A stretch of 64,000 bases of DNA from Falciphora oryzae. Its lineage: Eukaryota > Ascomycota > Sordariomycetes > Magnaporthales > Magnaporthaceae. This document shows positions 31,225-42,500 of the stretch, piece by piece. A model generated the notes under the pieces. The model was not told where the DNA came from. It saw only the letters and a list, made by a program, of their open reading frames with translations, and searched no databases. Position numbers and translations under genes: made by a program. Each line of letters begins with the position of its first letter. The first letter of the stretch is position 1. The DNA is taken from the NCBI GenBank assembly GCA_000733355.1, contig JNVV01000015.1, positions 478,663-542,662 of the forward strand, read 5' to 3'.

Positions 31225-32256
31225 ATGTCGGCGCCACCATGGGACTACATCGCCAAGCTGGTCTGTATCGGCGACAGCGGCTGCGGTAAAAGCAGCTTGA
31301 CCGTGCGCCTGTCCGAGGGCCGCTTCGACCCCCAGCCCAACGTGACAATCGGCCTCGAGCTCGGCGGCCGCATCGTTCCCGTCGGCCCACCCCACAGCCG
31401 GACACTCCCGCCCCCCTCAGGCGCGGCCGCGCCGGCACACCCGACGGCGAACGCGCCGGCAGAAGCAGGGGGCGCATCACCAGGAACCCCGCAAAACACA
31501 ACCCGCCGCAGTCCAACAGCAGCAGCAGCACCCTCCGCCGGCGGCCTCCCGGACCCGCCGCGCGCCGCGAAGCCGGTCGAGGAGGGCCCGCAGAAGCACA
31601 TGAAGCTCTCGGTGTGGGACACGGCCGGCCAGGAGACGTACCGGTCCGTGACGCAGTCATACTTCCGCAACGCCTCGGGCGCGCTGCTCGTCTTCGACCT
31701 GTCGCGCCGCGACACCTTCCAGCACGCCACGTCGTGGCTCGACGACCTGAAGCGGCACGCCGAGTCCGACCCCGTCGTCATCCTCGTCGGCAACAAAGCC
31801 GACCTGACGCGCCTCGACGAGAACGGCAGCGGTAGCGGCAGCGCCAAGCCCGCGGCCGCAGCCGCAACAACAACAAGGAACGGCGGCGCAACAGCACCAG
31901 AAGCACCAAAAAGGACAATAACAACGACCCCGCTCTCGACACGAGACAGCAACGTCAGCAAGAGCTCAAACAAGCGCGAGGTGACGCGCGACGAGGCCGA
32001 GGCCTGGGTGCGCGCGCACAGCGATAACGTGATCGAGTACATCGAGACGTCGGCCAAGAGCGGCGAGAACGTCGAGCTGGCCTTTATGCGCCTGGCGGAG
32101 CGCATCTACCAGAACATCCAGGCGGGCAAGTACAACCTCAACAGCAGGCAATCCGGCGTCAAGGTGCCGGGCACCCTCAGCGGCGGCGCCGGCGGCGCAA
32201 GACAGGTCCAGATGAGCGTCGACGACCGCAGGCGGGGCGGCTACGGCTGCTGCTGA
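31225..32256 (+). CDS. Rab-family small GTPase, Rab4/Ypt4-like, with two insertions
   Basis: Rab GTPases direct vesicle traffic. The protein is 343 aa with no intron, against about 200-215 for a usual Rab. All G motifs are present: P-loop GDSGCGKS (16-23), switch I TIGLEL (41-46), DTAGQE (132-137), NKAD (190-193), ETSAK (274-278), and a C-terminal Cys-Cys for double prenylation. Core segments such as SVTQSYFRNASGALLVFDLS and GENVELAF resemble Rab4. Two low-complexity inserts lie at about residues 52-123 (Pro/Ala/Thr-rich, between switch I and strand beta-3) and 199-249 (Ser/Thr/Ala-rich, after NKAD). Neither insert has clear intron borders and both keep the frame, so they are likely translated. 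ATG 31225 is chosen because it gives MSAPPWDYIAKLVCIGD. Rab4-like assignment is by resemblance; Rab2 or Rab14 relatives are alternatives. Confidence 0.85.
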   Translation: MSAPPWDYIAKLVCIGDSGCGKSSLTVRLSEGRFDPQPNVTIGLELGGRIVPVGPPHSRTLPPPSGAAAPAHPTANAPAEAGGASPGTPQNTTRRSPTAAAAPSAGGLPDPPRAAKPVEEGPQKHMKLSVWDTAGQETYRSVTQSYFRNASGALLVFDLSRRDTFQHATSWLDDLKRHAESDPVVILVGNKADLTRLDENGSGSGSAKPAAAAATTTRNGGATAPEAPKRTITTTPLSTRDSNVSKSSNKREVTRDEAEAWVRAHSDNVIEYIETSAKSGENVELAFMRLAERIYQNIQAGKYNLNSRQSGVKVPGTLSGGAGGARQVQMSVDDRRRGGYGCC

Positions 32257-33035
32257 CCTGCCTGCCGCGGTTCATATGTTGTTGTTTTTTTATTCGCGGA
32301 TAGATACACGCGTGTACGCATACATCCTCTGGGGTTAACCCGGATGGATAATCTTGATTTTTGGGTATGATCGCGTAGGCATAGCGGTGTAATACGCAAG
32401 GAATAATGCGTTATTCTTGATTACTTGGAGCAGGTTGAAGGCCCCATTTTTCGGCTTAACTTTGTCGATTATGCCGGTTCTTTCGTCTGGATGGGGACTG
32501 GGATTGTGACGCAAACGAGCCAGCCTAATACATCACCACTTCTGACACCCAAAAGCATAAGCACGGTACTGGCTGCTTGCGAGGTCCATCTCGCATCGGA
32601 TTACAAAAAGACAAAAAAAAAAAAAAAAAGCACTCGACTTCTGCATTACCTCGGCTCGGAGGCAACCGGCCACTCGACCTCATCTTCGGACCGATCCCTG
32701 CTTCCCGAGGTTTCCGGCTGGCCATAGCCGCTAGGCCCTATGAACCTGAACTCCCTTCCCTGCACAAGTTCCAATCTCCCCCTTTCTAATAAGCCCGGGC
32801 CTATTGTACTAGCTTATCCGTTTCTAAATTGTTTATCGCATAGACAAAGGAGATAACATCCACCCCTGGAAGAGAAGGGAGATTCGTTCCGCAAAGCGGC
32901 TGACTGTTTTACATGTATGTCTGCTGAAAGTTGCCCCTCGGAAACTCATGTTCGAACATATTGGTAAATGATGGGGCATGGCTCTATCCGTCCCGGGCAA
33001 ATCGCCTCAGGAAGGAAAGTCGGCGACTCACTGCT
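32257..33035. other. convergent intergenic region
   Basis: 3' flanks of the Rab gene and of pmt2. An A-run lies at about 32615-32630. No genes. Confidence 0.5.
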
Positions 33036-35665
33036 TTAGTCCGACATCCTCCAGGTGTCGAACCACTTCATGTAGCTGTACTGCTTGTTGGGGCCCGTCA
33101 TTCCCCAGCAGATGGGCATGAACATGATGTACAGCCCGATGATGACAGCGTAAAGGATGCTGTACAGGCCGTACTGGATCGGCTTCTGCATGTTCCTCAG
33201 GGTCCAGTCGACCAGGAAGCCGAAGGACAGGATGGCGAAGTAGAGGGCCGGGTAGTAGTGGTGCACATACGTGACACGTGCCATGACTACGAATGGCAAG
33301 TAGTGCAGGAACCAGCCGATGACGGGGTAGATACCTGAGTACAGGATCTGCTCCATCTCGGGCTTGGACAGCTCCCTGTACCCGCGCTGCCAGCGGAGCA
33401 CGTACCAGAGGACCAAGAGACCGACGACGCCCAGCGACGCCGTCGTGACCCAGTAGACAAAGGGGTTGCCGAGGAGGAAGTACTTGACGATGCTGTCGTC
33501 CCAGCCGCACATGCGCAGACCGACGTGGAGGATAGGCCACTGCCACCACTGCGAGGCGAGGTCATCCTGCTTGTCAGGGTCTGGCACAAGCGCATTGTTC
33601 GAGGTCATCATGGCGACGTTCACTGGTTGTTTTCTGTTGTCAGCGCACGGCTAATACATAGATTACTGGTTTGGAGCCTTTGAGAGAGCTTACAGTGAAT
33701 GAAGTCGTGAATGAACGGCGACCTGTAGACGGCGGGGTTTCCCTTGGGCACTACGTCAGGGGTTAGCAGCAACTCTGGAGCCCAGCGCAAACGAGATCGT
33801 GGCATTTTGACACTCACGCCTATCATTGGTGTGCGCCTCAACGTTCCACCAGGTGTAGGTGTCGCGAGGGTTGTTCTTGGGCGTGCAGGCAACTTCGATC
33901 TGCTTGAAACCCCATTGAGGCAGGTTCTGGAAGACAAACTGTTAGCACACATGCACTACTCTCATCGTGGGGAAGGCGGAGGCACGTACGACGTTGCCGG
34001 CGCGGAGATAGCAGCCCAGAACCTCGTGCTTCAGTCGGAAGGCGGTGGTGAGAGTCCGGATGCGGCTGCGGTCGCGCGAGGCGACGTCGCGGACGACTTC
34101 AACCTTCCAGTGGTCCTTGTCGTCGCCGATGGTGAGGTTGCCGTAGCACGAGACCTCCTTGTCCGACTTGGTCATGGGAGCCGAGATCTCGTGCGAGTGC
34201 AGGTTGCGGCCGGTCTGGGCGTGGATCAGACGGAAGCTTTCGCCGTCGGCAATGAAGCGCGGCTCCTCGGTCTCGTTGTACTCGCGCTCACGGCGGTTCG
34301 GGTAGAAGAACCAGTCGTTGTTGGAGTCCTTGTGGTGGTAGCACGTCACCTGCTGCTGCGTCGAACCCTCAGGGTAGGTCTGGACGTGACTGTGGAGGAG
34401 ACCGCCGCCGTAGCCCATATTCTTGATAGTGACGCGACTGCCGTAAGCAAGCTCTAGAGGGCTGTCCTTGCCGACCTCAGTTCCCTGCAGGTTCGCCTGG
34501 AAGAGCGAGCTCATCTGCGCATCACCGGGGCCCGTCTTGGTAAGAACGGCGAAGTGGATGGCGAAGCTGAGCATGTAGACAAGGAACGGCAGGACGATGA
34601 GGCCAACAACGCGCGCGCCAACGTGGGCACCAAGCTCCAGAGGCGGCATCCTCAGGTTGCCAAACTTCTCCCACAGGTCCTGGACAGTGTACAGGCCGAC
34701 GAGCGCAGTGACGAAGAGACCGACAAGCTTGACGCTAGTGACGCATCCAATGCTGAAACCAGTCAGGAACAGCCAGAGAAACCACTCAGGCTCGAAGCTC
34801 TTGTGCTGGAGACGATGGAACTTGGCCCAGCAGAAGACGGTAGCAACGGTTCCGCACAGAAGCATAGAGTCGAGAAGGATGAACTATAAGCACAGGGCTA
34901 TGTTAGCGGGGGCGTAGTCTCGAGCGAGCTTGCTTGCTAAGAACGAAGTATCAACTTGCCCTAGAGATGGTCGTGTAGCTGTTCTCGCACAGAACCATCA
35001 GGGTGACGAGCCAGACGGCGGGGCGGCGGAAGTTAAGCTCCTTGGCAGTAAAGTAGGCCATGGGCACGATGATGGCGCCGAAGAAAGCGTTGAACTGTCT
35101 CATGAAGGTGTAGTTGACCCAGTCGGGGTACTTCTCGCCCGACTTGAACTCGAAAGAGCCGTTGTAGCCGGCCAGGTAGCCCGAGAGGCCGACCAGCATC
35201 TTGCCCAGCGGAGGGTGGACATCGAAGTAGTAGGTGCGCTCGATGTAGTGCGATCCGAACTTGCCAAAGTGCGCCTCGTCCCAGGTGACAATGTTGGATT
35301 TGCCGATCTGGTAAAAGCGCGTGAAGAAGGCCAGCACAGTGAAGACGATGGGCGCGATCAGGAACTCCCACTCGTCGAGGACTTCGAGGACCGAAGGTTG
35401 CTGTTCGAATCACCGCCAGTGTTAGCGACAAGCTAGCTCCTCCGCCAAGGCGTGTTTGCGATACCCCATCAGGCCACCACTGCGGGCAAAGCAGTTGCGG
35501 GTAGCGCGGCAGTCAGGGTTTTCTTACCTTCTTAGCGGCCTTCTTCTTGCTGTCGTCCGCCTCGACCTTGGGGATGAGGGGCGCCGTCTCTTCGCCTGGC
35601 ACGTTGCGCCTCCTAAGGTCGCCCAGGTCGGCGCCCGAGGCCACCGCCGCCGTGACAGCGGCCAT
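33036..35665 (-). CDS. pmt2: dolichyl-phosphate-mannose:protein O-mannosyltransferase, Pmt2 type
   Basis: PMTs transfer mannose from dolichyl-phosphate mannose to Ser/Thr in the ER lumen; Pmt2 works as a heterodimer with Pmt1. Six exons: 35528-35665, 34960-35400, 33990-34883, 33818-33926, 33694-33750, 33036-33622; 741 aa. Loop 1 carries the catalytic WDEAHFGKFG and FDVHPPLGKMLVGLSGYLAG. Then ENSYTTISR-FILLDSMLL crosses an intron. MIR-domain features include GGGLLHSHVQTYPEG and GRNLHSHE. The C-terminal half has several membrane spans and VTYVHHYYPALYFA. It ends ...KWFDTWRMSD without an ER-retention signal I can see. Intron 2 (34884-34959) begins GCAAGT rather than GT. Agreement with yeast Pmt2 is close along the whole length. 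Confidence 0.95.
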
Positions 35666-36871
35666 CGCGACGGGGTTGCTTTACACGCTGCTCGAGTGGC
35701 AAGCGCGTTTGTCGATCGGCCGATACACGCTCAGGGAACCTAGCAAAGAGGTCCCTCGGGACGGTTGGGAGGTGATGGGGTGGGAAAAAATGACGTAGAA
35801 ACGAGTGTGTCGAAGGAAAAAAAGGAGGCGGTCCGAGTGGAATTGGGAAAAGAAGACACGGTCAGTTGTCTGCCCCGGAAATCATTCGAATCAATCCGAC
35901 ATCAACGACCCGCGAGGAAATTGGCAGGCCAAAAAAATACACTCCCGTCGGATGGAGAGAGTAATAGAAAAACAGAGGCGACACCCTGTTGCAGAAAAAG
36001 AAACAATTTCGTGCAATCGAGTATTGGGCGAGCGCAGAGCTGAGGAAGGAAGAAAGGGATGCGCAATGCAGCATAATCTGGCCTCTTTTTTTCGTGTCCT
36101 TAGCTTGCTTCTCAGCTGCGTGCGGGCTGCGGCGGGTGAGCTGGGCGGGCGGGCTGTCAAAGTGGGAATCCGATCCTGGCTTGGCCTGGGGGTCCACGCG
36201 TGGGCGGGACACGGGTCAGGTTTGATCGGACTTCGATTGATGTGTTCAGTTGGTCTGTTGTTGCTCAGGCGGCTGAAAAAGGGGGAGGGGCCTGCCGTCA
36301 AGTGCCCCACTGGGAGCGCCCTGTTGGGATTGAACGCTTGAACGCCTCCATCGTCGCCGCCACGGAACAAGCTTCTCGATGCCATGTTTGATGCTACGGA
36401 AACCCCGCCGCCATGATTCATCGGATCGACGGCCGGCTTGCGACAGCGCCACTCATTTGGCAGCTCAAAGCATCACCTTCTCGTCTCTTTTCTCCTAGCC
36501 CGTCCCAAGCCGTCGAGCTCAAGGGGTTGCTCCTGCCGTGCGCGGACCCACATCCATCATCTGCGGCTGGTGGAGATCCGCTATAATTGGACACGGCGCA
36601 TTCTGGATCTGATTGAATGAAGCCACATCACCTCATGCCATTCAAAGGGACAACCAGTGCGCATTCGCCGAAGAGAAAAAAAAAAAAAACCTGCAGGGGT
36701 CGTGGTGGTTTTGCTCACCAGGAGTTGACGTGAAATTCAGACTCGCGACTTGGTCTTGCTGTCTCTTTCCCCTTTTCTCAACGACCACCTCCATCTCCGT
36801 TTCCAAAGTTTCTGCGCTGCGCTGCAGAACTTCTCCCACATGGAACAATAGCGAAGGCTTAACCGGCTATC
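35666..36871. other. divergent intergenic region (pmt2 / bet1)
   Basis: Shared promoter space of pmt2 (leftward) and bet1 (rightward), both secretory-pathway genes. No coding evidence. Confidence 0.5.
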
Positions 36872-37911
36872 ATGGCATCAAGGTGAGCAGCAGACTCCGT
36901 CCCCACGCAAACAGGAAGGGATCGCGGAAAAAAAGGGGGGGCCAAAGGGGTTCACGCTACGTCCGCCGGCTCCGGAGCGCGCTGAGCCGCCGAGTTCCAG
37001 CCGCAACCCGCCGCCCTCGCTCAGCCGCTCGATCGCTCCGGCCCGCGCGCGCGCGTTGACCACCAACGACCCCCCCGAAAGCCCGCCTTTCCGTTTTCGC
37101 TCCTGGCGTTGCGAGCCGAAAAGTCAAAAACACGTACCCCCGGTCGCCGACTTGTCATAGCTGACCGCGATGCCGCCCCGACTATAGCAGGTTCGGGACT
37201 TCGTCCCTCCACCAGCGCGACCCGCGCAGCGCCCTGTTCCAGGGCTACGGCGGGAACTCGTCGAACAGCCGCCAGGCCAGCGCAAGCCCGAATCGGGCCG
37301 GCGGCTACGGATATGGATATCCCGGCGGCGCCGGCGGCAGCGGGGCCCCGGCCGGCGGGAACAACCACCTCGGCGTCCAGGGCTCCTCATATCGGCCCGC
37401 AACTCCAAACCGGAAGTCAGTCTACCTCCGTCCAGCGCAGTAAGCACCGAAGGCAGGGCAGAACAGAGCTGACCATCCGAATCGTTGTCTGTGCACAGAG
37501 GCCAATATAGCGACGCGGTACTCAACGAGCTCGAGAGCCAGAACGACGAGCAAGTGTCAGGGATCTTGGGCAAGGTTAGGGTATTGAAAGACGTAAGCAG
37601 CCACGGCCCACCACCTTTAATATGGACAGACACTGTGATGGCGACACCGCCGCCGGTCCAACGACCCGAAAACACCTGCTCACACACAGCACCCGGCTCC
37701 ATAGATGACGGTTGCGATAGGCGACGAGATCCGCGAGTCTTCAGCCCTCGCCGAGAAGATGAACGATAGCTTCGACACGACCAGGCTACGGCTGCGCGGC
37801 ACCATGAACCGCATGCTCCTCATGGCGGAGAGGACCGGCGTCGGCTGGAAGGTCTGGCTGCTCTTCTTTGCCGCCGTCGCCTTCCTCTTCATCTACGTCT
37901 GGCTTTTCTAA
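36872..37911 (+). CDS. bet1: ER-Golgi SNARE Bet1
   Basis: Bet1 is the tail-anchored SNARE that pairs with Sed5, Bos1 and Sec22 in ER-Golgi fusion. Four exons: 36872-36882, 37191-37415, 37499-37592, 37705-37911; 178 aa. The first exon has only 11 nt (ATG GCA TCA AG) and is followed by a 308-bp intron. The N-terminus is Gly/Asn/Ser-rich (residues 1-80). The SNARE helix spans about 80-150 (DAVLNELESQNDEQVSGILG, then MTVAIGDEIRESSALAEKMN). The last 20 residues are the membrane anchor (WLLFFAAVAFLFIYVWLF). Borders were set by frame and by the known start of the SNARE motif. Confidence 0.9.
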
Positions 37912-38283
37912 ACGGGGCATACATACAACACGGAAGCCACCACCACACAAAACGAAATATGCTAGGAGTTCATGGGAGTTTAAACGCGAGTTTTTCAGTC
38001 ATGGCACAACAGGGCATGCTCACATGTCGGGATGACGTCCATTGGTTGTCATTGGAAACAGGGCAAATGATTACTTTTTGGGAATCGTCGACAACAGGCC
38101 AACGAGCCTTCATCTAACATATATACTGGTTTTATTCATGTTTTTTTTTGTCTCCTCTGCGAGGACTTGTTTTCATCCACTGTAATAAGCTGTCTATAGG
38201 TTTTCTTCACACCCATAACTCCCTTTACAGGGGGCCGCAAAACAAAAGAGTTCCATCTCTCTCCTATAAGCTCTGTTGTCGCT
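37912..38283. other. convergent intergenic region
   Basis: 3' flanks of bet1 and apc15. No coding evidence. Confidence 0.5.
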
Positions 38284-39590
38284 TCAGTGTCTCCTCATCA
38301 CATTGGGGCTACTGCCAGCAATGCTGCTCCCATCCCTGGACAGAATGCTGCTGATATCAATACTGTGCCTGGGGTTCCCGCCGCGGTGCGAGGTGCGAGC
38401 ACTGCTGGCGCCCATGAAGTGCGCCGAGGCCGAGTGCTGGCCGACGGCGAAGCTCCTCTCGGCATGCTCGTGCTCATCGTCGCTAGTCATGAGCGAGGCC
38501 TCCGTGTCCGTGTGCTCGTACATGCCGCTCTCGGCCTCGGGGATCTCGTCGTCGAGGTCGCCGTCCATGTCCATCTCCAGGCCGTCGTCGTCGTCGTCCA
38601 CCAGCCCGCGGCCGTACCCGCGGGAGTGGTGCGCCAGGTCGTCCTCCTGCAGCATCTCGGCGCGGTCCTCGTCGTCGACCTCCTCCTCCTCGCCGGCGTA
38701 CAGCAGGTCATCCACGTCCTGCTGCCGGCCCTGGCCGCGCGACATCATGCCCAGCACGCGGTCCTCGGCCGCGACCACCTGCCGCAGCTCCGCGGCCGGG
38801 CCGCCGCCGCCGCCGTTTCCTCCCCTGCCGTCCTCGGTGTCGTCGTCGTCCGTTTCTTCGGTGCGCTCCGAATCCGAGTCCCCGTCGGAATCCGCCCCGT
38901 CGTACCCGAAGCCCTCCTCATCCGCATCCGGGATCTCGTCGTCCAAGTCCCTCTCCTCCGGCTGCGCCTCCTCGTCCCCATCACCCATCATCTCGTCCTC
39001 CCCACCAGGACCCACCATCATCCGTCCGTCCTCGTCAACCACGCCATCACCCCCACCCTCCGCGGCAGCAGCAGCCGCCGCCGCCGCCGCCGCAGCGCCC
39101 TCCTCGGCCTCTGCCAGCTGCTGGGCGAGCTGCTCGCGGCGGACGGCCTCGGCGTGCTCTTCCTGCTCGCGGCGCTCCTCGCGCAGCTGGAAGAGCGACT
39201 TTGCGATGCCGGGCGGCTTGAGCCACGTCGCGCCGAAGTTGCCGACGTTGTGGCGGCGCCGCTCCTGGTACGCCTCGTCGGCGCGCAGCCGGGCCAGCGC
39301 CGTGCGCTCCAGCACCGCCTGCGACGCCCCGCCGTGCAGCCGCCGGTGCTGGTGCCGCTGCGCCCCGTCGCCGCCGCCGCCCTCGAGGAGGAGGCTGCCG
39401 TGCTGGTTCGCCGGGTCGATGGAGGCCGGTGGGATCGGGCTGCGGGAGGATGTGTACCAGAGGGAGTGGGACTGGGGTTTGGTTTGGGCATTGTCAGTGT
39501 TGAGAGATCTCGTGCGGAGGGAGTCGGGTTCGGTGGGTGAGGGGAGTAACGCACGTCATGCGGCGTCAGGTCCGGGAGTATAGAAAACAT
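38284..39590 (-). CDS. apc15: anaphase-promoting complex subunit Apc15
   Basis: Apc15 (Mnd2 in yeast) is a small APC/C subunit that controls turnover of the mitotic checkpoint complex. Two exons: 39555-39590 and 38284-39471; 83-bp intron with GTGCGT donor; 407 aa. The N-terminus MFSILPDLTPHD joins SHSLWYTSSRSPIPPASIDP. The conserved core is ADEAYQERRRHNVGNFGATW followed by LKPPGIAK. A coiled-coil-like Arg/Glu segment and a poly-Ala run come next. The rest is a long, extremely acidic disordered tail with many Asp/Glu runs. The assignment rests on the NFGATWLKPPGIAK core and the acidic tail, which fit the fungal Apc15 family. Confidence 0.8.
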
Positions 39591-42500
39591 TGTGCACTAC
39601 TCGACGGTGACACGCTACCAATGACACGCAGGACTGCGCGCGCGCATCTCCATCCGCGCGAGGGGACGAATCAGCCCCCTGAATTGCCGGGCCAGCGGTT
39701 CGGTCGCAGTTCGGTCGCAGTTCGGCCGTCCTTAGAATATCGCGGAAAGCACTGGATTATTTGGCTCTCGACGTCCACGGCGGGGGCTCGAATGTGAAGC
39801 ACGAGGTCCGACGCGTTGGAGATTCAACTGGAAGTTTTAGGCGAGTTTGACCTTTCTCCTTTCCACGCACATGCTCGATTTGGAAGCGCGCGCCTTGGGG
39901 CGACCCCGCACGCGACGAGGATTCTAAGCGCAGACGCGCGCTTGTGTTCCCACACCTCGCAAGGCGGTGCTTGAGCCCATGCAGGAACTCCCGACACCGG
40001 TGGGCAGGCCCAGCCCTTCTTTCCGGCCGACGGGAATCCATGTAATAAAATACAGGCGCGGGCCAGAACGGCCGATGTTTATCTCTACGGTCTCCAAACC
40101 CAGCATCCCGGGTGTCAGCCCAGCCCTCCTTCCAACCCTCCGGATCCAACCTCTCCAAGCCGTGTCGCGGCGAGGAAGGATGGTGGGATGGATGCAACAA
40201 CAGCAGAGCCTCGCGCGGCGTCAATGCCGAATTACGTCGAATGCTCAGGTACTCTTTCAATCGGGCTGTGATTCCCTTCGCAATGCACCTCCGACGAAAA
40301 ATGGCTCGTGCCCGTTGAACCCTTTCCCACGAGTTCTTCGCAACTGTCCCAGCTTCCCCTCCTCCACTCTCCCCTGTCTGGGGGTGATCTGGGCGTGGGG
40401 TTGGCTGGAGACAGCGTGTCCCGTCGCAATTACACGCAGCAATAATATTTTCAATGGAGAGCCTGCGCCTTTTCCTTTCATGCTCCGTTTTTCCTCTCCT
40501 CTGGTGGTTGCGGAGGGAGCACTCGTGCCAGCTCTCTTTCACCTCCCCACCAGACAGGGGGTGGTTTTGTCAGCCTGAAAAAAAATGCATCGGGTGTTTT
40601 CGGAACAGTCGTTTTCGTTGCATCTCAACGACCACCAAGTCGCAACGACATCGGATCCTCAGTAACGTTGAATTTGCACGGCCGAATTCGCGCGTGAGCC
40701 CCCATCCTCATTACGCCTCCTCCTCCACCTTCGGACCTTGACTCGGCGAAATGGTAGCTCCCATAATGCTGACGCTGTCTCAGTGCTGGCCCCGATCCAG
40801 GTTGGGTCATCAGAAAAACAGCAAACTCTTGCCCCTTTTCGGGAGAGCCTCCTGGATAGTGGAGGATGCATTGCGAGCAAGCTCAACACGGTGACATCCG
40901 CCTAGATGCCTGAGGCCCTTGAGACGGAATTCACCGGGAGCTAGCAAGCCACTCGGGAAGCATGTGGCTCTCCGCTCTCATTAGACGAGCCTCCCTTCGA
41001 TCTTCGTAGATACCGCAATACCTTGCGTACGCAAAAACTACTGCGCGCTGCGGCCGCCCATGTCTGTTTGCGGTCCATGACGGAGACGGGAGGAAGGCCG
41101 ATTTCGCAACAAGCGAGCAAGCACGCATTGGGCCGAACTTCTGCCCCGCCGGGTAGTGGGCGCGGGCAACAGCGAAGCGACGCAAGAAAAACTTGGCACT
41201 ATTTAGTGGCTGCCGTCTCCTGGCGCCGACTAGGATGGGTGTATCAGTCTGAGCACTTGCCTCAACAGTGATTGGACGCCCGGCCCTAATTGATGTTTGC
41301 TCGTATGAGTCCCATACAGATGGGTCTGCTGCTTCCCTGAGGATGGGCTTTTCTGCGTGGGAGGGGTGTGGTTTTTTTTATTTCTACAGCCGCAAACATG
41401 TGTTTGTGGATACCGTCCCCCTCAGCATCCCTCCCCAGACCCTCTTCTCCTGGCTCGTTTGGTGTCTGAATCTGGGGGCTCCGGCTTACGGCGCGTACAC
41501 ACATGCGCTTCGGAGTGAGATCGGAATCTTTTCTGTTGTATTTCTTTGCGACGGACGTCATCAAGCGTTGAGGGTAAATAATCATCCCGGACGCGGTTGG
41601 CAAGCATCGACTCAGTCGGTGATGCGGGCATGCCACCCGCTTCCCCGTCAATAAGCGAACAGAGCATATCGTGCTATTTTCGCAATCGTCAAGGCATGCG
41701 GGCAGCCGGCTGATCTGCCAACCGCCTTGCCGGGACACAGACCTCGCAGGAACGGAACAAGGGTGTGCTAGCGAAAAGTAGGCAAGATCTTTTTTTCATC
41801 TCGCTGCTCGATGAGGGGGTTTCCGAGGAGGCGAGCGCTTTTTGGCTTTCTTTTTCGACGACGTATTGAGTCACCAGCCAAGATAAGGGCTGAGGTCCGC
41901 GCCGCGGCATCTGATTGGTCTGCCTGGCAGAGGGTCGATGTCAAATCCGTTAGCAAACCCACAGGGCGGTCACGGCCGAAGTCTAGCCAGCCTGACATGC
42001 CCCAAAAGGGGACAACGTCCGTCAGACCGCGGTGGAGTTCCGAGGGAAATGGTGCGGAATATGCAGCTTCGGGCACATTTAGCCCTGGCCTGGTTCGGTT
42101 TTCTGATGCCTGCAGCCTGTCTTGCAGTTGCAGATGGGATGGTTGCGCTGCTGCTCGGCACGACATTGGGTGGGCTTGGAGTTTGGGGGTCACTCGCGGG
42201 TGGCCCATGGAAAAGGCTGCGGCATGCCGCCGGGTGTGCAATACGCCATACGGCCCAGGGGCCGTGATGCCCTTGGGGGAGCCGTTCGAAAGGAGGAGAC
42301 GTGAGGGATTCGCTCACTGCAAAAGGTACGAATGCCATTGATAACAAAGTGCGCTGGAAGGCAAACAAATGCATCATCAACGTCTTTTCTTTTGGCTTCA
42401 TGCGGGAAGTGGAATTAGAGCAACACCCGGCGTCCAATTAACACCCCGATCCGACCCCTCGTGCCTTCTCTCCAAAAACAATCACCCGCAGTGCGACATC

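Noticed and set aside
33744..34457. Plus-strand frame of 237 codons
   Set aside because: Antisense of pmt2 exon 3; the minus strand carries a fully conserved protein.
38276..39583. Long open frames on the plus strand opposite apc15
   Set aside because: They mirror the acidic, GC-rich apc15 coding strand; their Ser/Pro or Val/Leu-rich translations are low complexity and match no family.
39757..40578. Overlapping frames of 261 (minus) and 203 (plus) codons
   Set aside because: Each excludes the other, neither shows a domain, and composition is that of random GC-rich DNA.
42051..42267. Small ORF with a signal-peptide-like hydrophobic stretch
   Set aside because: Only 72 codons, no homologue recalled and no supporting context; too weak to call.
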